The translations under genes were made by a program, and so were the position numbers. This document shows, piece after piece, positions 34,338 through 46,097 of a DNA stretch of 64,000 bases (position 1 is its first letter; the number at the start of each line of letters is the position of its first letter). Where the stretch lies: positions 20,448,957 to 20,512,956 of the forward strand of contig NC_092863.1 in the NCBI RefSeq assembly GCF_032062135.1. Reading direction: 5' to 3'. Source of the stretch: Pyxicephalus adspersus (Eukaryota; Chordata; Amphibia; Anura; Pyxicephalidae). Under the pieces are notes generated by a model. That model had not been told where the DNA came from, did no database searches, and saw only the letters and a list, made by a program, of their open reading frames with translations.

Positions 34338-34844
34338 GGGCCTGATTTAATAAAGCACTCCAATACTGGAGAGAATACACTTTCATCGGTGAAGTGGCTG
34401 TTCCAGCAAACCTGGAATGGATTTCTTCCAGTCATTTGTTATTTTCAACCACAGTGTTTTTCAACCTTTTTTGAGTCATGACACATTTTTTACATTGAAA
34501 AAAATCCATACCTCAATCAAAAATGTTACAAAATGACACTCTGTAGCTAATTATCTTGTCTCTAAGATTAAACATGGCAATTAAGCTACCTACTGCCACC
34601 CACTGACATGTAAAAAATATTACAATACTCTGCCAATCACTACAGCACAGACACTCAACAATGGTAATTGGATAATTTCCCACGGTACACCTGAAGATCC
34701 CTCACGGCACACTAGTTGAAAATCACTGTTCTAGCAGATGTTTTGAATCCTGGACCAGATCCATTCCAGGTATGCTGGATCACCCAGCTTCACTGATGAA
34801 CGTGTATTCTCTTCAGTCTTGGAGAGCGTTAATAAATCAGGCCC
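34338..34844. mobile_element. Palindromic MITE, interrupted by a hAT MITE
   Basis: The left end 'gggcctgatttaataaagca' and right end 'gagcgttaataaatcaggcc' plus 'c' are inverted copies. Inner arms pair through 'aacctggaatggat' against 'atccattccaggtatgc'. The centre is split by the element at 34452-34728. The ATG at 34386 used by the long minus-strand frame lies inside this MITE, so that start is not the native LINE start. Confidence 0.8.
34452..34728. mobile_element. hAT MITE nested in the palindromic MITE
   Basis: 277 bp, starting CAGTGTTTTTCAACC and ending GTTGAAAATCACTG. Flanking 8-mers TTCAACCA (34444-34451) and TTCTAGCA (34729-34736) match 6/8; hAT transposases make 8-bp duplications. 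Same family, opposite orientation, as 41357-41653. Confidence 0.85.
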
Positions 34845-37401
34845 AATGAGGTAACAGACAGGTAGTGAGGAGAGGGGATAGAGCCAGCAAAGAGAGTGCT
34901 GGGTGAATAATACATTTTACCAGATAACTGTGAATCATATTAGTACATTTAAGAATGTGGCAAACTGATGTCCATGTGAGCATGTCCTGTAATAATGGTT
35001 ATTTTGAAGCGTATAAGCTTGTTGAGTTCCAGGAGTGGGATGGGATAAGTCAGTCACAGAGTTGACCTGGTGAAATAGAAGTTGAGGATGGCAGCAGTAG
35101 AGGTTGTGTTGGAGTCCAGGTGGATGCTTAATGATGAATCAGTCCAAAGACATGAGATGGGAGTTGCAGAGTGTAACTATGTATACAATCCTGTTCCAAT
35201 TCCTGGTTCAATTTATTGGAATGGAATATTTAAACCAAGATACCACCATGACAAGTTAGCAATCTCAGTTGTAGGGACAGCATTTGCAGGCTAAATATTT
35301 TTTTTATGACAGAAGCACTTCGTGAAACACTGTGGGGTCTCCAAATAGTCAAACATGCATTTCCCTGAAATATAAGAGATGGTATACTCATCAATGGTCT
35401 ATTCCTCTTACATCCTCTCAATTGTAGCACCGCAGCCTCTATAGATCTTTTTGCATTCAACTTTTCCAGTAATGTCAGATACCTGTGTTCCTTACTGCAC
35501 ACAGTTTTTATCAGGGTTGCTCATTTATTATCCATATCAGCAGGCTTGATCTTTGACAAAACTGAATTAAGGGCAGTAAAAAAAAAATACAGCATATCTG
35601 CACAAATCAAATTTGGACCATGATCATTAATCAAAAAGGTATCATTAGAAACAGTTGTTATATAGAATTGTGCTTGTCAAACGATGTGCTGTAGCGTATT
35701 AGTGTAATCAACCAATTGGGTGCAAAAGTCATCAACAATGCAAGCCTGGTTCATTTTGACAATGGTTAGGTGGTCAATTTTAGCTGTTGACTGGTGAGAT
35801 TAGCCTTTCAGTCAACCATTACACTCCAGCCATGCTGAATGCCCTCCTAAGTAGACATCTATAGTAGGTCTGGCAAACACCTCTAGTGAATTTTCCGCAA
35901 GCACCAACAACAGGTCCGTCTTGGACACCCAGCTGCCTTTATATCTGCTGTTGAAGGTATCCAAACTGGAACTGATTAATTAACCATCATGGCTAGGTAA
36001 TGTCTGTGGGTGCTTACTGTGGATAGAACTGGCTGCTGCTTTCTGAAAAAATGTACAACCTCTTTGTTGAACCATGTCCTTTATTGGTAGTGGTGCTTCC
36101 TGCTTGTCTACCATAGGTGGCAGAGCTGTGACCATTAGCAGATGGATCCTTGCTGCCACAAGTAAAGGATAGCTTAAAAGTACTTGACGCATGCTGACTT
36201 CCATCTTCTCTGCTGCAGTGACTGTTTTCACACTTGACCCTTATAGTGTGGATCCAAGATGGTGAGTACCAATCAATGATCATTGTTTTTGATGGCGCCT
36301 ATGCAAGGGTTGTTTTGTTAGCAGAACAACTTGAAGGTATTTAGACTGCTTACCCCTGAGGATCCAGCTTTATGTCAGTTAGGCAGCAAAACTTTGTCTT
36401 CTGACTGATCCTCACATCCAGGTATGATGTCGGGGGTTTGAAAGGAAAGCCAGAATGTCTATGGCATAGCCTCCTTCGTTTTCTCCTGTTTCTCTATCTG
36501 TGTCCAATGAATAAGGACACGAAAAGAAAGTAAAGCATCCTCTTGTTCCACCTGTTCTTTTGTACCAGCATCCTTCTTTACCTCTTCTTTCATGTGCCCC
36601 ATGGATGGAGACATGAAAGACAGGTAGCCTCCTGTTGTTGCCCAAGGCCATTTCACCTGTACTGGGTGGGTACTGCTTAGCTAGTATTGTCGTTGGAAGA
36701 AAGACAGGCTTTCATTCTCCTCCTCATTCTTCTCCTGTGACTCCAGCTTTTTACATATACCAAGTATACACATGTACACAAAAACTTGGGGGATCTGGCC
36801 CTTCCTGGACAGGGATACCAGCACTAGATTTTGGAGACTCAACCTTTTGTTACTTTCTGACACAGTATTACAGAACAGCTAAAGGAATTATTTTGTACAG
36901 AACTCAGCATCTCTTTCAGATCCCTCCATGGTTTGAGAAGCACATGAAATTGTGGTACGTTGAGTATTCAAATGGATGGTGCACTTCAAAATAGTAAAAC
37001 AGCAGGACTTGAGGTGGCTTTTAGATCAGATTCAGAATTTAAAGTTAGTTTCTAAATTCATGCATGTGAAACAGGTCTTGTTGGGCCTGCTGGAGATAAA
37101 ACAGTATCTTAGAATCCTGTTATCCTCTAAATTCTGCTTGAGTGGCAAGTTTTTAGCTAGGGTACTTCGCTCCAGATGTCTTTCACACATAGTAGAACAT
37201 ATTAGAGACCATAAGGTCTGTAAGCTCTACTCCAAGTCAGAAGACATTGCTAGTCAGTTACATTTCTTCAATGAATACTTATACACTCGCTCCAGATGTC
37301 TACCACACAGATCCTTCAAGTACCATTGGTGGAGGGTAGACTCCAAGAGGTCGATGCCTGCCCTAAAATGCCTAATGAAGTAGCCAAGGCAATAGAAGAT
37401 C
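34845..37401. other. No gene recognised
   Basis: The first 200 bp may be further 5' LINE sequence. The rest contains only short frames without recognisable domains. 'ctcgctccagatgtct' occurs twice (near 37168 and 37287), suggesting a short internal duplication. Confidence 0.4.
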
Positions 37402-38822
37402 TGTGTTACTTACTTCTTCCTCACTAAAGCGCAGGCTCCTCTCTCCTGCACATACGGGAAGTTCTGAGCCCGGGCGAGCCCTGATTACTGCTTACACTCT
37501 GCGCTTTGGCCCTTCTCAGGGCTCATACTATTTTTGCACAAACCATGTCCACACCATCCCAGACTCCAACCAATCACTCTCTCAGAGGCTAAATGCCCAG
37601 GAAGCTCCTCAAATCCAGGTAATTCACCATCTTTTTGTGCTCACTACTCCCCTGGATCAGTTTTTGGCCCACTCCTGTGGGGGCTGAGCTCACTTGGAAC
37701 AATGAGACACTCCACACTTACTTCTGGCAGGGCCTTTGTCACGGCGCCACAGAGCAGGGTGGTGGACCCTTTGTGTCACCAGCCCAGGGAGTAGTGATGT
37801 ACATGGGGCGCAGAGTCTAAGAAACAGCCCTGTCTTCTTCAGGGTCTATAGAGGTAAGGATGTTGTTCTGCAAGCTGCTGCATGGTTTGCGGCCCCCGTG
37901 CCCGCCAAGGCAGGTGACTGCTGACAAGCACGAACAAAGCGTGGTGCCGGAGCATGAGACAGAGTGGTCAGGCAAACCAAAGGTCAGGGCAGGCGCTGAT
38001 CAGGAATAGTCAGAAGTCAAGCTGGGGTCAATACACAAGCAAATCAGGAACATAAGACACAGACTGGAACAATGGAAACCTGGAAGCAGAACCAAATGGA
38101 ACTCCTTGTCCAATCAACTTCTTGTAGCTCTGCTACCATGGGCAGTTTGCCCACAACAACCATGTCCCCACCAAAGAATACCCATTTTACGTTGTCTACA
38201 GCAAACATCCTCACCACTCATCTATTCCTTGCTCTACTGACGTACCTGCACTCAGTGCCCTGCAGAGAAACTTTAATAGTATCTGAATTTCTACCTGTGA
38301 GCATCTGAAACATGCAGCTCTCAGACATAAGAAGTTTGCAGATCGGCATTGCCGAAAAGTACCTTCTTTGAAACCTGGGGATAAAGTCTGGCTCACCATG
38401 AAGAACATCCGTTGCAAAGTCCCTTCTTTGAAGTTTACTTATCGTTCCTTTGGACCTTATATCATTTCAGCTATGTTTAATCCTGTTTTGTACAAGCTAC
38501 ACCTTCCTCCACATCTGAAGTTACCCAACCCTTTTCACATATCTCTGCTAAAACCATTAGTCCTCATTTTCTTTTCTCATCCCTCACCTGGCTACTCCTG
38601 CTTCTGATTCCTCTCAAGAGTATGAAGTTCATGAAATTCTGATGTGTCTGCACCTCTTCTTGCCAAGACGTTCCATCTTCACTTTCTTCCTAAACCTGGA
38701 CCTCAGCAGGTGGCCCAGTATGGGGGGGGGGGCAATGTCACACCTCTTCCTCACTAAAGTGCAGGGGCCTCTTTCATACCTCCCTGCACATGCGGGCAGT
38801 TGTGGGCCCAGGCACCCCTGCT
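37402..38822 (+). mobile_element. Small Ty3/Gypsy remnant with LTR fragments
   Basis: LTR-like segments at 37402-about 37630 and 38736-38822 share 'cttcctcactaaag.gcagg' and 'ctgcacat.cggg.agtt'. A G-rich polypurine tract (38720-38735) precedes the second. Between them, 38290-38607 encodes the C-terminal end of a Gypsy integrase: 'PGDKVWLTMKNIRCKVPSLKF', then 'GPYIISAMFNPVLYKL' and 'NPFHISLLKPLV'. Upstream, 38072-38290 is a frame-broken integrase core. gag, protease and RT are missing. The 3' LTR is truncated. Sequence at 37730-38070 looks like part of another LTR (unassigned). Confidence 0.65.
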
Positions 38823-38954
38823 TTTCCAGATTTAATCAGAATATATTAAAATCAAGATAAATACATTTTGCAGACTTTACATATATGATATCCTGCTACC
38901 CTCCTTTGACCTCCAGGCCCTAAAACTTACAGGGCTTTGTTATTATGTAACCTA

Positions 38955-39472
38955 CCATATTTATTCGAGTATAACGCACAAAATTTTATACCAAAAAAAG
39001 AAATCAAAGTTTGGATGCGCGTTATAAACGAGGGCTGGGGTGGCAGTGGCAGCTGGTCCATTGAGGGCGTACGCGAATTGTGAGTTTGCACTGCGCCTTT
39101 TCCGGGCTGCAGCCGCTCACTGTACGCGACGCGGTGACGTTTTTTTTTCCTTCGCCCTCGCGTACAGTGAGCGGCTGCAGCCCGGAAAAGGCGCAGTGGA
39201 AACTCACAATTCGCGTACGCCCTCAATGGACCGGCCGCCACTGCCACCCCAGCCCTGCCACCCCTGAATTGGGTTTGCCGCTTCATTTCCTCGCCCACAC
39301 CTTACGGTAAGCATTGCTTTTGTATCCCGTTAATTCAGTGTTTTGCGTACCGTGTTCTTCATATTTTAATTGATATACTGGTACCCGTTAGACAAAATTT
39401 TATACCGATGTTTAATCGAAAATTAGGGGTGCGCGTTATACACGAGTGCGTGTTATACTCGAATAAATAGGG
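38955..39472. mobile_element. TA-flanked MITE with a 97-bp-arm hairpin
   Basis: Inverted ends CCATATTTATTCGAGTATAA / complement of 'ttatactcgaataaataggg', flanked by TA (38953-38954 and 39473-39474). Inside, arms at 39032-39128 and 39159-39255 are almost perfectly complementary and GC-rich (about 97 bp each) around a roughly 30-bp loop. Same structural class as 17963-18516 but a different family. Frames across the arms are mirror images and not genes. Confidence 0.85.
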
Positions 39473-39474
39473 TA

Positions 39475-40322
39475 AATGTAGATTACAATTCCCTGTTAAC
39501 AAATGTACACACCACTATTGAAACTAAGTATACATATACAAATATATTAAAAATTCATGGGTTGAAAAAAAAAAGTGACTGACATTTTCTTTAAATATGT
39601 AACTCAAATCTTTCAATTCAATCTACCTGCACACACTGTTAATGGAACTAGAACTATATTAATATAGATTTAAACTTTTCGGGGGTTATTTTAAAAAGCC
39701 AAATCAGCCAAATCAAGAATCAAATTCCTCTTATAGATGTACAAACTGTGAAACTGAAAAAGAATGCAGACTAAGATGCACTAGTAACACTAAGTGTGAA
39801 AAGCCTACACTGAAAGCAGACCTATCATCACATTTGTTACTTTATATAAAGGAGAAGATAACCCTTTTTAATGAAGCAAAAAATATAATTATTTTTCAAA
39901 ATACATTTAAAAAAATATATATAGATGGGGAGAGGGCCCTCTATCTGTCTTTACCATCGTGGTGGTAACACTGAAATGGGAGCCCTTACCTCCTGGGCTT
40001 TTCCCTGCAATAAAAAAAGATTTGCCAATCTCACGCACGCACATGAGATCAGCAGCTGTTTTTTTTTTTTTTTTTTTATTCTATTGACAGTTCTGCTTTA
40101 TTAGCAGAGCACTGCCAGTCCCAACAAGAAATGTGCAGTAGCTTTCTCAGCACTACATTACTCCATCAGTGACCTAACTAGTAAATTACATAATTAATAT
40201 CAATCAAGAGTCAGCCTGCTTACAGCAAACTTCAGCTCTATATGTTCCACATAGATTTTCTTCTCCAAACATATCAATCACCAAAGAGAAAACCGCAGTA
40301 TTAGTGTCCTAACAACCAGTGT
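39475..40322. other. No gene; degenerate TTAA MITE piece at about 39825-40080
   Basis: Within otherwise anonymous AT-rich DNA, 'ttactttatataaaggagaa', 'aacccttttta' and 'gccaatctcacgcacgcaca' recall the TTAA MITE family, heavily diverged. Confidence 0.4.
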
Positions 40323-40396
40323 TGATTGACGTAAGAAAAGGGAAACCCTGATGATACTTAAGCCGTCATCAGGGTTTCCCTTTTCTCAGCCAATCA
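40323..40396. repeat. Short hairpin, about 31-bp stem
   Basis: 40323-40354 pairs with 40366-40396. The inner 20 bp ('gaaaagggaaaccctgatga' with its complement) match perfectly and the outer part is imperfect, around an 11-base loop. A diverged repeat of the right arm follows at about 40479-40520 ('gcgtcatcaggttttatcca'). Confidence 0.8.
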
Positions 40397-40950
40397 AGGG
40401 AGAGGTTCTATCAGGACACTGCTCCTGAGTCCCCAGTGGGGCATTGGCACATGTTCTGCACCTGTGTGGGTAGCTCAAGCGTCATCAGGTTTTATCCATT
40501 CTCAAGCCAATCAGCACTAGAAGTAAATGGGGAGACTTGTCCTCATTTGCCCTGTAGTGCTTGGGGATCCCACACTGTCAGGAGAAGTGCAGCCATGGGA
40601 ATCATCCTTTCATAGTGGTATTACCTGTAAAAAAGTTTAATACAGTTAATCACATACATATAATAAAAATGCTTTAACATTAAAGTCTTGTCTCATTATT
40701 TATGTATTTACACCTATCAGGAAATGAGTAAGGGGTTTTATGTACCTCTGTACCTATTCCCTAAGGTTAAAATTAAAACGCAGCAAAACGCTTCATAGGC
40801 ATTTATAAGAGTTGTTCAGCGTTTAAAGGTAAGCTTTAAAACACCTATAAACATAGTAGGAGCATTTATATGTGATTTAAGAACACAGCCTAAAAGCAGC
40901 GACAGCTACTCATTGAAATGGTAGCCAGGGGTTGCCTCTGCCCTTTACAG

Positions 40951-41236
40951 CAGCGGTCCCCAACCTATGGTCCGCAAGAAAATTTTGGTGCTCTGCAGGT
41001 CTGGGTGTTGGTTCACCCCCCAGTGGGGTCAGGTGAAGGACCATGTCTCCGGAATGCATCACAGGCTCAGGGCAGTGGGCGGGTTGTGCGATGGGACAGT
41101 GAGAGGGTTCTGGCATCATGATGTCACTCTGGGGGAAGTTTCTTCCCCTTTGAGTGACACACGGCTCCCCACGCATGCGAGGTCTGGAGTCTGTAAATGA
41201 AGCGGTCTGTGACGTCCAAAAGGTTAGGGACCACTG
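40951..41236. mobile_element. hAT MITE with target duplication
   Basis: 286 bp, starting CAGCGGTCCCCAACCTATGG and ending AGGTTAGGGACCACTG. Flanked by CTTTACAG (40943-40950) and CTTTCCAG (41237-41244), 7/8 identical. Non-coding. Confidence 0.85.
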
Positions 41237-41356
41237 CTTTCCAGGGTCTGGGTGGGGAATACACCATGTCCAATAGGACAACTGCCTGGCTGCCACTACT
41301 AAACATGGTTTCCAGAGTCTCCTGCTCCTCCCCAACCACCTATTGGTGCATTAGAG

Positions 41357-41653
41357 CAGTGATTTTCAACCACTGTGCCGCGGCACACTAGTGTGCCATG
41401 AGAGATCTTTAGGTGTACCGTGGGAAATTATCTAATTACCATTGTCGAGTGTCTGTGCTGTAGTGACTGGCAGAGTAATGTAATACTCTTCCATGTCAGT
41501 GGGTGGCAGTAGGTAACAGTTTTCTTGTTTATTCTTAGAGACAAAAGAATTAGCTACAGTGTCATTTTGTAACATTTTTGATTTGTGGTGTGCCGCAGGA
41601 TTTTTTCAATGTAAAAAAATGTGCCGTGGCTCAAAAAAAGTTGAAAAACACTG
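41357..41653. mobile_element. hAT MITE with exact 8-bp target duplication
   Basis: 297 bp, starting CAGTGATTTTCAACCACTGT and ending GTTGAAAAACACTG. Flanked on both sides by identical CATTAGAG (41349-41356 and 41654-41661). Relative of 34452-34728 in the opposite orientation. The exact duplication suggests the more recent insertion of the two. Confidence 0.92.
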
Positions 41654-41661
41654 CATTAGAG

Positions 41662-43009
41662 AACAGCCTGCCTTGTAAACTGAATAAATGTTATGATTGT
41701 TGACGTTATTTGGATCTTGTTAAACTGAATCAAATTTGTATTGTTCGTGATCAGCAAGAATCCAAACAGCAATGTTTTATGTATTCGAGGCTTTCATATG
41801 CCGCAGAAGATGGGTGAATGTATGACAGCAAGCAGGATGTGGCGCACAAAAGTGCATAAAATATTATAGGGGTTCTCTAGGTGTATATTAGCAGTGTGTA
41901 CAGCAAAGAAGTGTGGAAGGAATAATGGTATGCATTATCTGCATTATTAAGAAATAGATCACAATTGTCCCGGTTTCCCCAGGACTGTACCGATATCCAG
42001 CAGTCAGTCCCGCGTCCTGGGAAGCCCTTGTATTTTCCAGAAGGCAGAAAATTATTAAGTGTAATTCATTCAGTTGCCACTAAATGGCGCCAATAACCAC
42101 ATAGTACAATAAGGGTAACTAATCTGCTCTTGATTTCAAGAATAGCAGAAAAAAGCATAACAAAGGTTTTTTTTTTGAATAATAATAATAATAAAAAAAA
42201 ACACAAAACGCTGTTTTAAAGCACTTTTAAAAATAGGGTGCAAAAGGAGAGGCAGATGCCAACTTTCAAATGTTGGGAGATATGATAAAAAGTTATGGAA
42301 TGGCATGGGGCTGAGAGTGTACAGATCACCAAACTTTACCTATTCTATACTACAAAAACTATGCTTTACCTATTTTACCTAAACTATCTAATGTACAGAG
42401 CTGCGTAATATGTTGGCACTCTATAAACCCTGTTTATTAAGAATAATAATAAGACATATTACTTTAGGTACCCTTTATTTCACCACACTCCATCTTTTTG
42501 CCATACAATGAAGCAGTATCATTTCTATTTTTATACATTATGTTGGAATTAGGATTTGCATCTGCAGATGCATATTGAAGCCAGGTCAAGCTTCATACTG
42601 TACAATTTCTTATTTTCAAGTAGAAGCCAGGTACAAATGATATGCATACTCATCAACTCGTAATACAGCATGGGCCAACTTCATCCTGTACAATACATAT
42701 CTTTATATAAAAATATAAATATATATACATATATATATTATAATATGTTTTCATACATTCAAAATTGTTCTATAATTTCTACCAATTTAATTTTCTGATT
42801 TTAATTTTGTTTTCAATTCAAAACTTTTCAGCCGACCCTTAGGTTAGGGAGCCATGTTCTCTATTCAGCGTCAAGTAGAAGATAACAAAGTAAAAAACGT
42901 ATATTTATTTTAGTATTTTTTTACTTAAAGTGTTGCAATATTTACTAAAAAAAAAAAATCCTGCATTATCAAGTATAATAACATAACACAATCAGTCTTT
43001 CATGACCAC
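41662..43009. other. No gene; fragment of a SINE/LINE tail at about 42370-42455
   Basis: 'tgtacagagctgcgtaatat' plus 'gttggcactctataaa' and the 'aataataataag' end match the tail-like fragments at 51578-51725 and 52848-52970. The remainder is AT-rich with (AT)-type tracts near 42700-42750. Confidence 0.5.
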
Positions 43010-43450
43010 TCCATGGCAGCACATGATGGAGTTAATTCCTTTCCAATCCCACTCTCAGGACCTAACTAGATAAATTCAAGGTGGTCCATAGCCTGGTGTT
43101 TCTTCTTTTTCCTTCTGTGTACTAAAAAATTCTGTAGAGATTTTTATTTATCATTATTACTCCCCATTGGGGCCCAATGGGGGATGATATTCCCCCATTG
43201 GGCCATAAGATATTCCTTCACCTTCATTGAAAGGCTTGGGTGGATGGTGAATTTAGATTTATTTTAAATAAAATTTTACATTTATTTCATAGCATGTCCT
43301 CTTTAATTCACAACGGCATTTAAAGTGTCATTGGACACCTGCTGTAAGGCGGCAACCTAGTCTTGAACCTAGTCCCGGCATATGAATGGGAAATAACTAG
43401 TCCACACAGGGAGGAAAGCTGAAAAATACTTAAAACACACAAGGAAACTG
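43010..43450. repeat. Unnamed repeat, longer copy of the 12480 element
   Basis: Shares 'tgaccactccatg', 'ctagtccacacagggagg' and 'aaaaatacttaaaa' with 12480-12610. Contains short palindromes around 'ccattggggcccaatggggg' (43163-43205). Confidence 0.4.
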
Positions 43451-43518
43451 TGGATAGAACTTTTTTGACCAAAAGTAACAGCAGTTAAGGCTTCAAGTTC
43501 AATGCAGTAGTGAGACAT

Positions 43519-43741
43519 AACCTGATTTAACAAAGCTCTCCAGTATTGGAGATAAGAGACCAATATGGGAGAACCTGGGTGATCCAGAAAACATGGAATG
43601 GATGTGGTCTAGGATTGAAAACATTTGCCAACTAATAGCTAGTGCTTTTTAGGAAATGTATTTCAGGTTTGCTGTATCGCCCAGGGTCTCCCATGATAGT
43701 TTAATTTTTCATGTCTTGGAGAGCTCTATTAAATCAGGCCC
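43519..43741. mobile_element. Palindromic MITE, uninterrupted copy
   Basis: Outer ends 'cctgatttaacaaagctctc' and 'gagctctattaaatcaggcc' are inverted. Inner arms 'gagaacctgggtgatccag' and 'tgctgtatcgcccagggtctc' pair. 223 bp, the size expected for the 34338 copy without its insertion. Confidence 0.8.
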
Positions 43742-43949
43742 ATTGTGTGAATTGAAGAATAGGTTGCCGTCTTGCAGTAGGTGTCAGAATGATTCCTATT
43801 CTTGCATTACATTTATATACAAAAACCCTTTGCAGGCACCATTTATACTGAACAAGTCCTTGAATTATGCAATACAAAAACAAAGTAGAATTTTTGTTTT
43901 TGGCTGCAGAATAGAGTAGAATTCTAGGTTGGATTGGGGCCGCACATTT

Positions 43950-44480
43950 GCATCAAGTTTCTACATTATCCTGTCCAACAGCTCAGTAGAGGGACTCTTT
44001 CATGGGATAAGAATTTGTCACATTGTCAGGAAGACCCCACATCTTTTAATTCAAAAGCAAAGCAAAGTGACTCACTTAGGGCAGGAGAATTCTGTAGAGC
44101 AACCATTGGCAGCACCCCATGTTGTCATAAAGGCTCTCCGCCTTCCAGTACAACAATCAAGGGAAGTACTCTATTTGGGCAAGAGAATTCTGTAAGTAAA
44201 AACATGGACAGGGCACAAATTGTCAGTATGGCATCTTCCAAGCCAACAGCACAGTACAGTGACTCCTTTTGAGAAGAGGAATTCTCTAGAGCAAGCCCTG
44301 GAAGGGCCCTATGTTGTTAGCGAGGCATCCTGTGATCCAGACCAACATCACAATACAGTAACAGCTTGTAGCCAAAATATTTCTGTAGTGCAAGTGTCAG
44401 CAAGTTCCCACATCTTCCAGTCCAACAGCACAGTGGAGTGAATACTTTTAAGTAAGAGAAATCTGTAGAACTATCCTGCC
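43950..44480. repeat. Degenerate tandem array, unit about 90 bp, about six units
   Basis: Recurring order: 'ccaacagcacagtagagtga' like segment, then 'aagagaattctgtagagcaa', then 'catgttgtca'/'cacatcttcc'. Unit starts fall at roughly 43975, 44058, 44148, 44240, 44341 and 44424. Units are clearly diverged (old array). Frames through it are not conserved. Confidence 0.7.
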
Positions 44481-44519
44481 TAACTTAAGGAGAAATAAAG
44501 TGCAGCAGGCTGGAGTAAA

Positions 44520-45270
44520 GAACCTGTGGCAGCTAGAGCGTTCCCTAGAATTGGTATCCACAACATCTGGGCATCAAAACAGTCAAACTGCAATGTTGAT
44601 ACAGGAACAGCAGTCATTTTGTAGCAGCAGGTGCCATGCCTTGGTTCCCTCAAGACCCTGGCAATTCTATTTAATTGTACCAGGCAGTTGTGAGAATGAG
44701 AAGGGTATAAGAATTTGGATCAGCAGCATTTTTTCTAGGAGTTGTCTCCTCAAGAACTATGTGGCACTATTTATACAAGTAAATGAGAACACAGCTTTTT
44801 TGCCACTTTTGAATGTTGTGTGGTATATAGTCAACCAAAAGATTGCAACAGCAACAACAAAGGTAGTGGCAGCAGGAGTAATCCCAGGCCATGGTGACTG
44901 ACGACCACAAAATCTGACAAAGACTCCTGTATAGTGAAACAGCAGGGTTGGGGCATATGCTGAAGCTAAAAAAGTAGTCGTAGAGGGAACAATGGTAGAT
45001 GGCAACTGAAAATCATAAAATGTTGTAAGGAACGTAATCTGGTCAAGCAACAGGGCTGTGGCATAAGCAGCATCTTGAAGTGTAATGACAGCTGAAACAA
45101 TTCCAGGCCATGGCAATTGGCAACCAGAAAACCTGAGAAAAGACCCCCTCAATATACTCAAACATCAGGACTATGGCAGTGGCACACTGATAGGTAGTGG
45201 CACCAAGAAAAAAACCAGGCCTTGGCAACAGCCAGAAAATATGGGAAATATAACAAACAGCAACACTGAG
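44520..45270. repeat. Second degenerate tandem array, unit about 110 bp
   Basis: 'ccaggccatgg' recurs at about 44884 and 45104 and 'ccaggccttgg' at about 45212, with an intermediate weaker unit near 44994. Each is followed by a 'ca/gaccagaaaacctgaga'-like segment and preceded by a 'caaca.caggg.t.tggca' segment. Earlier weaker units extend left to about 44520. Confidence 0.6.
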
Positions 45271-45794
45271 GATTCTCAGGTTTTCTGGTTGTCGGTTTGT
45301 AGTTATATCCTTCTCAGGTTTTTGTGACTGCAAAGTGTTCCCTCAAAACCAAGGCAGCGTTTCAAAACTAAAATCAAATTTAGAAGTGAAAGCAGTAGAT
45401 AAGAGTTTTTGGCAGCAGGCATGTTAATTGATTATTGTTAGTACAAAAATAAATTTCAATATCATAGAAAACTTTGAAGACTAAATCTAACTTTGTAAAA
45501 GGATGTGCTTTTAAAAAAAACGCAAAATGTATTTTGGGTAAACACATTAGAAACATTGTTTTATATTTTATTTTATTGCTATATATAATATATGAAAAAA
45601 CACCTGGACCTGAAGGTTTCCCACCAGGTAATATTGGAGGGAATGTCAGATTTTCTGTTTTTTTAAATAGAGCCCTCACTGTTATAAGTTTGATATTTAC
45701 AGAATCACATACGGTAGAAACATTTTTCTAACATTTCAACATGGAATACTCCACCTGTGCTTTTGGCACATGTCCTTTCCACCAGAGCTAAATT

Positions 45795-46097
45795 TTAATT
45801 ATTATTACACAGTATTTATATAGTGCCGACATATTGCGCATTGCTGTACAAAGTCCATAGTCATGTGACTAGCTGTCCCTCAAAGGGGCTCACAATCTAA
45901 TGTCCCTACCATAGTCATATGTCTTTAATACAGTTGAAGGTCAATTTTGGGGGAAGCCAATTAACCTAACTGCATGTTTTTGGAATGTGGGAGGAAACCA
46001 GTATCCAGTGGAAACCCATGCAAATATGGGAAAAAAACCCTGCAAACACTTTGCAGATAGTGCCCTGGCTGAGATTCAAACCTGGGACCCAATGCTC
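45795..46097 (-). repeat. tRNA-like SINE copy 3 (5'-truncated head)
   Basis: The plus strand starts with 'attattattacacagtattt', runs through 'ccatagtcatgtgactagct' and 'ggtcaattttgggggaagcc', and ends near the box B complement 'gagattcaaacctgggaccc'. The box A end is lost. Confidence 0.75.

Noticed and set aside
34237..34386. Start codon at 34386 as the true start of a LINE protein
   Set aside because: The first about 16 codons are the palindromic MITE arm, not LINE sequence.
39022..39310. Overlapping frames on both strands near 39.0-39.3 kb
   Set aside because: They are mirror translations of the two hairpin arms.
43950..45270. CRISPR-like repeat array
   Set aside because: Units are long, diverged and lack conserved short repeats with unique spacers; the host is a vertebrate.
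43950..45330. Several 70-130 codon frames across the tandem arrays
   Set aside because: Frames are not maintained from unit to unit and occur on both strands.
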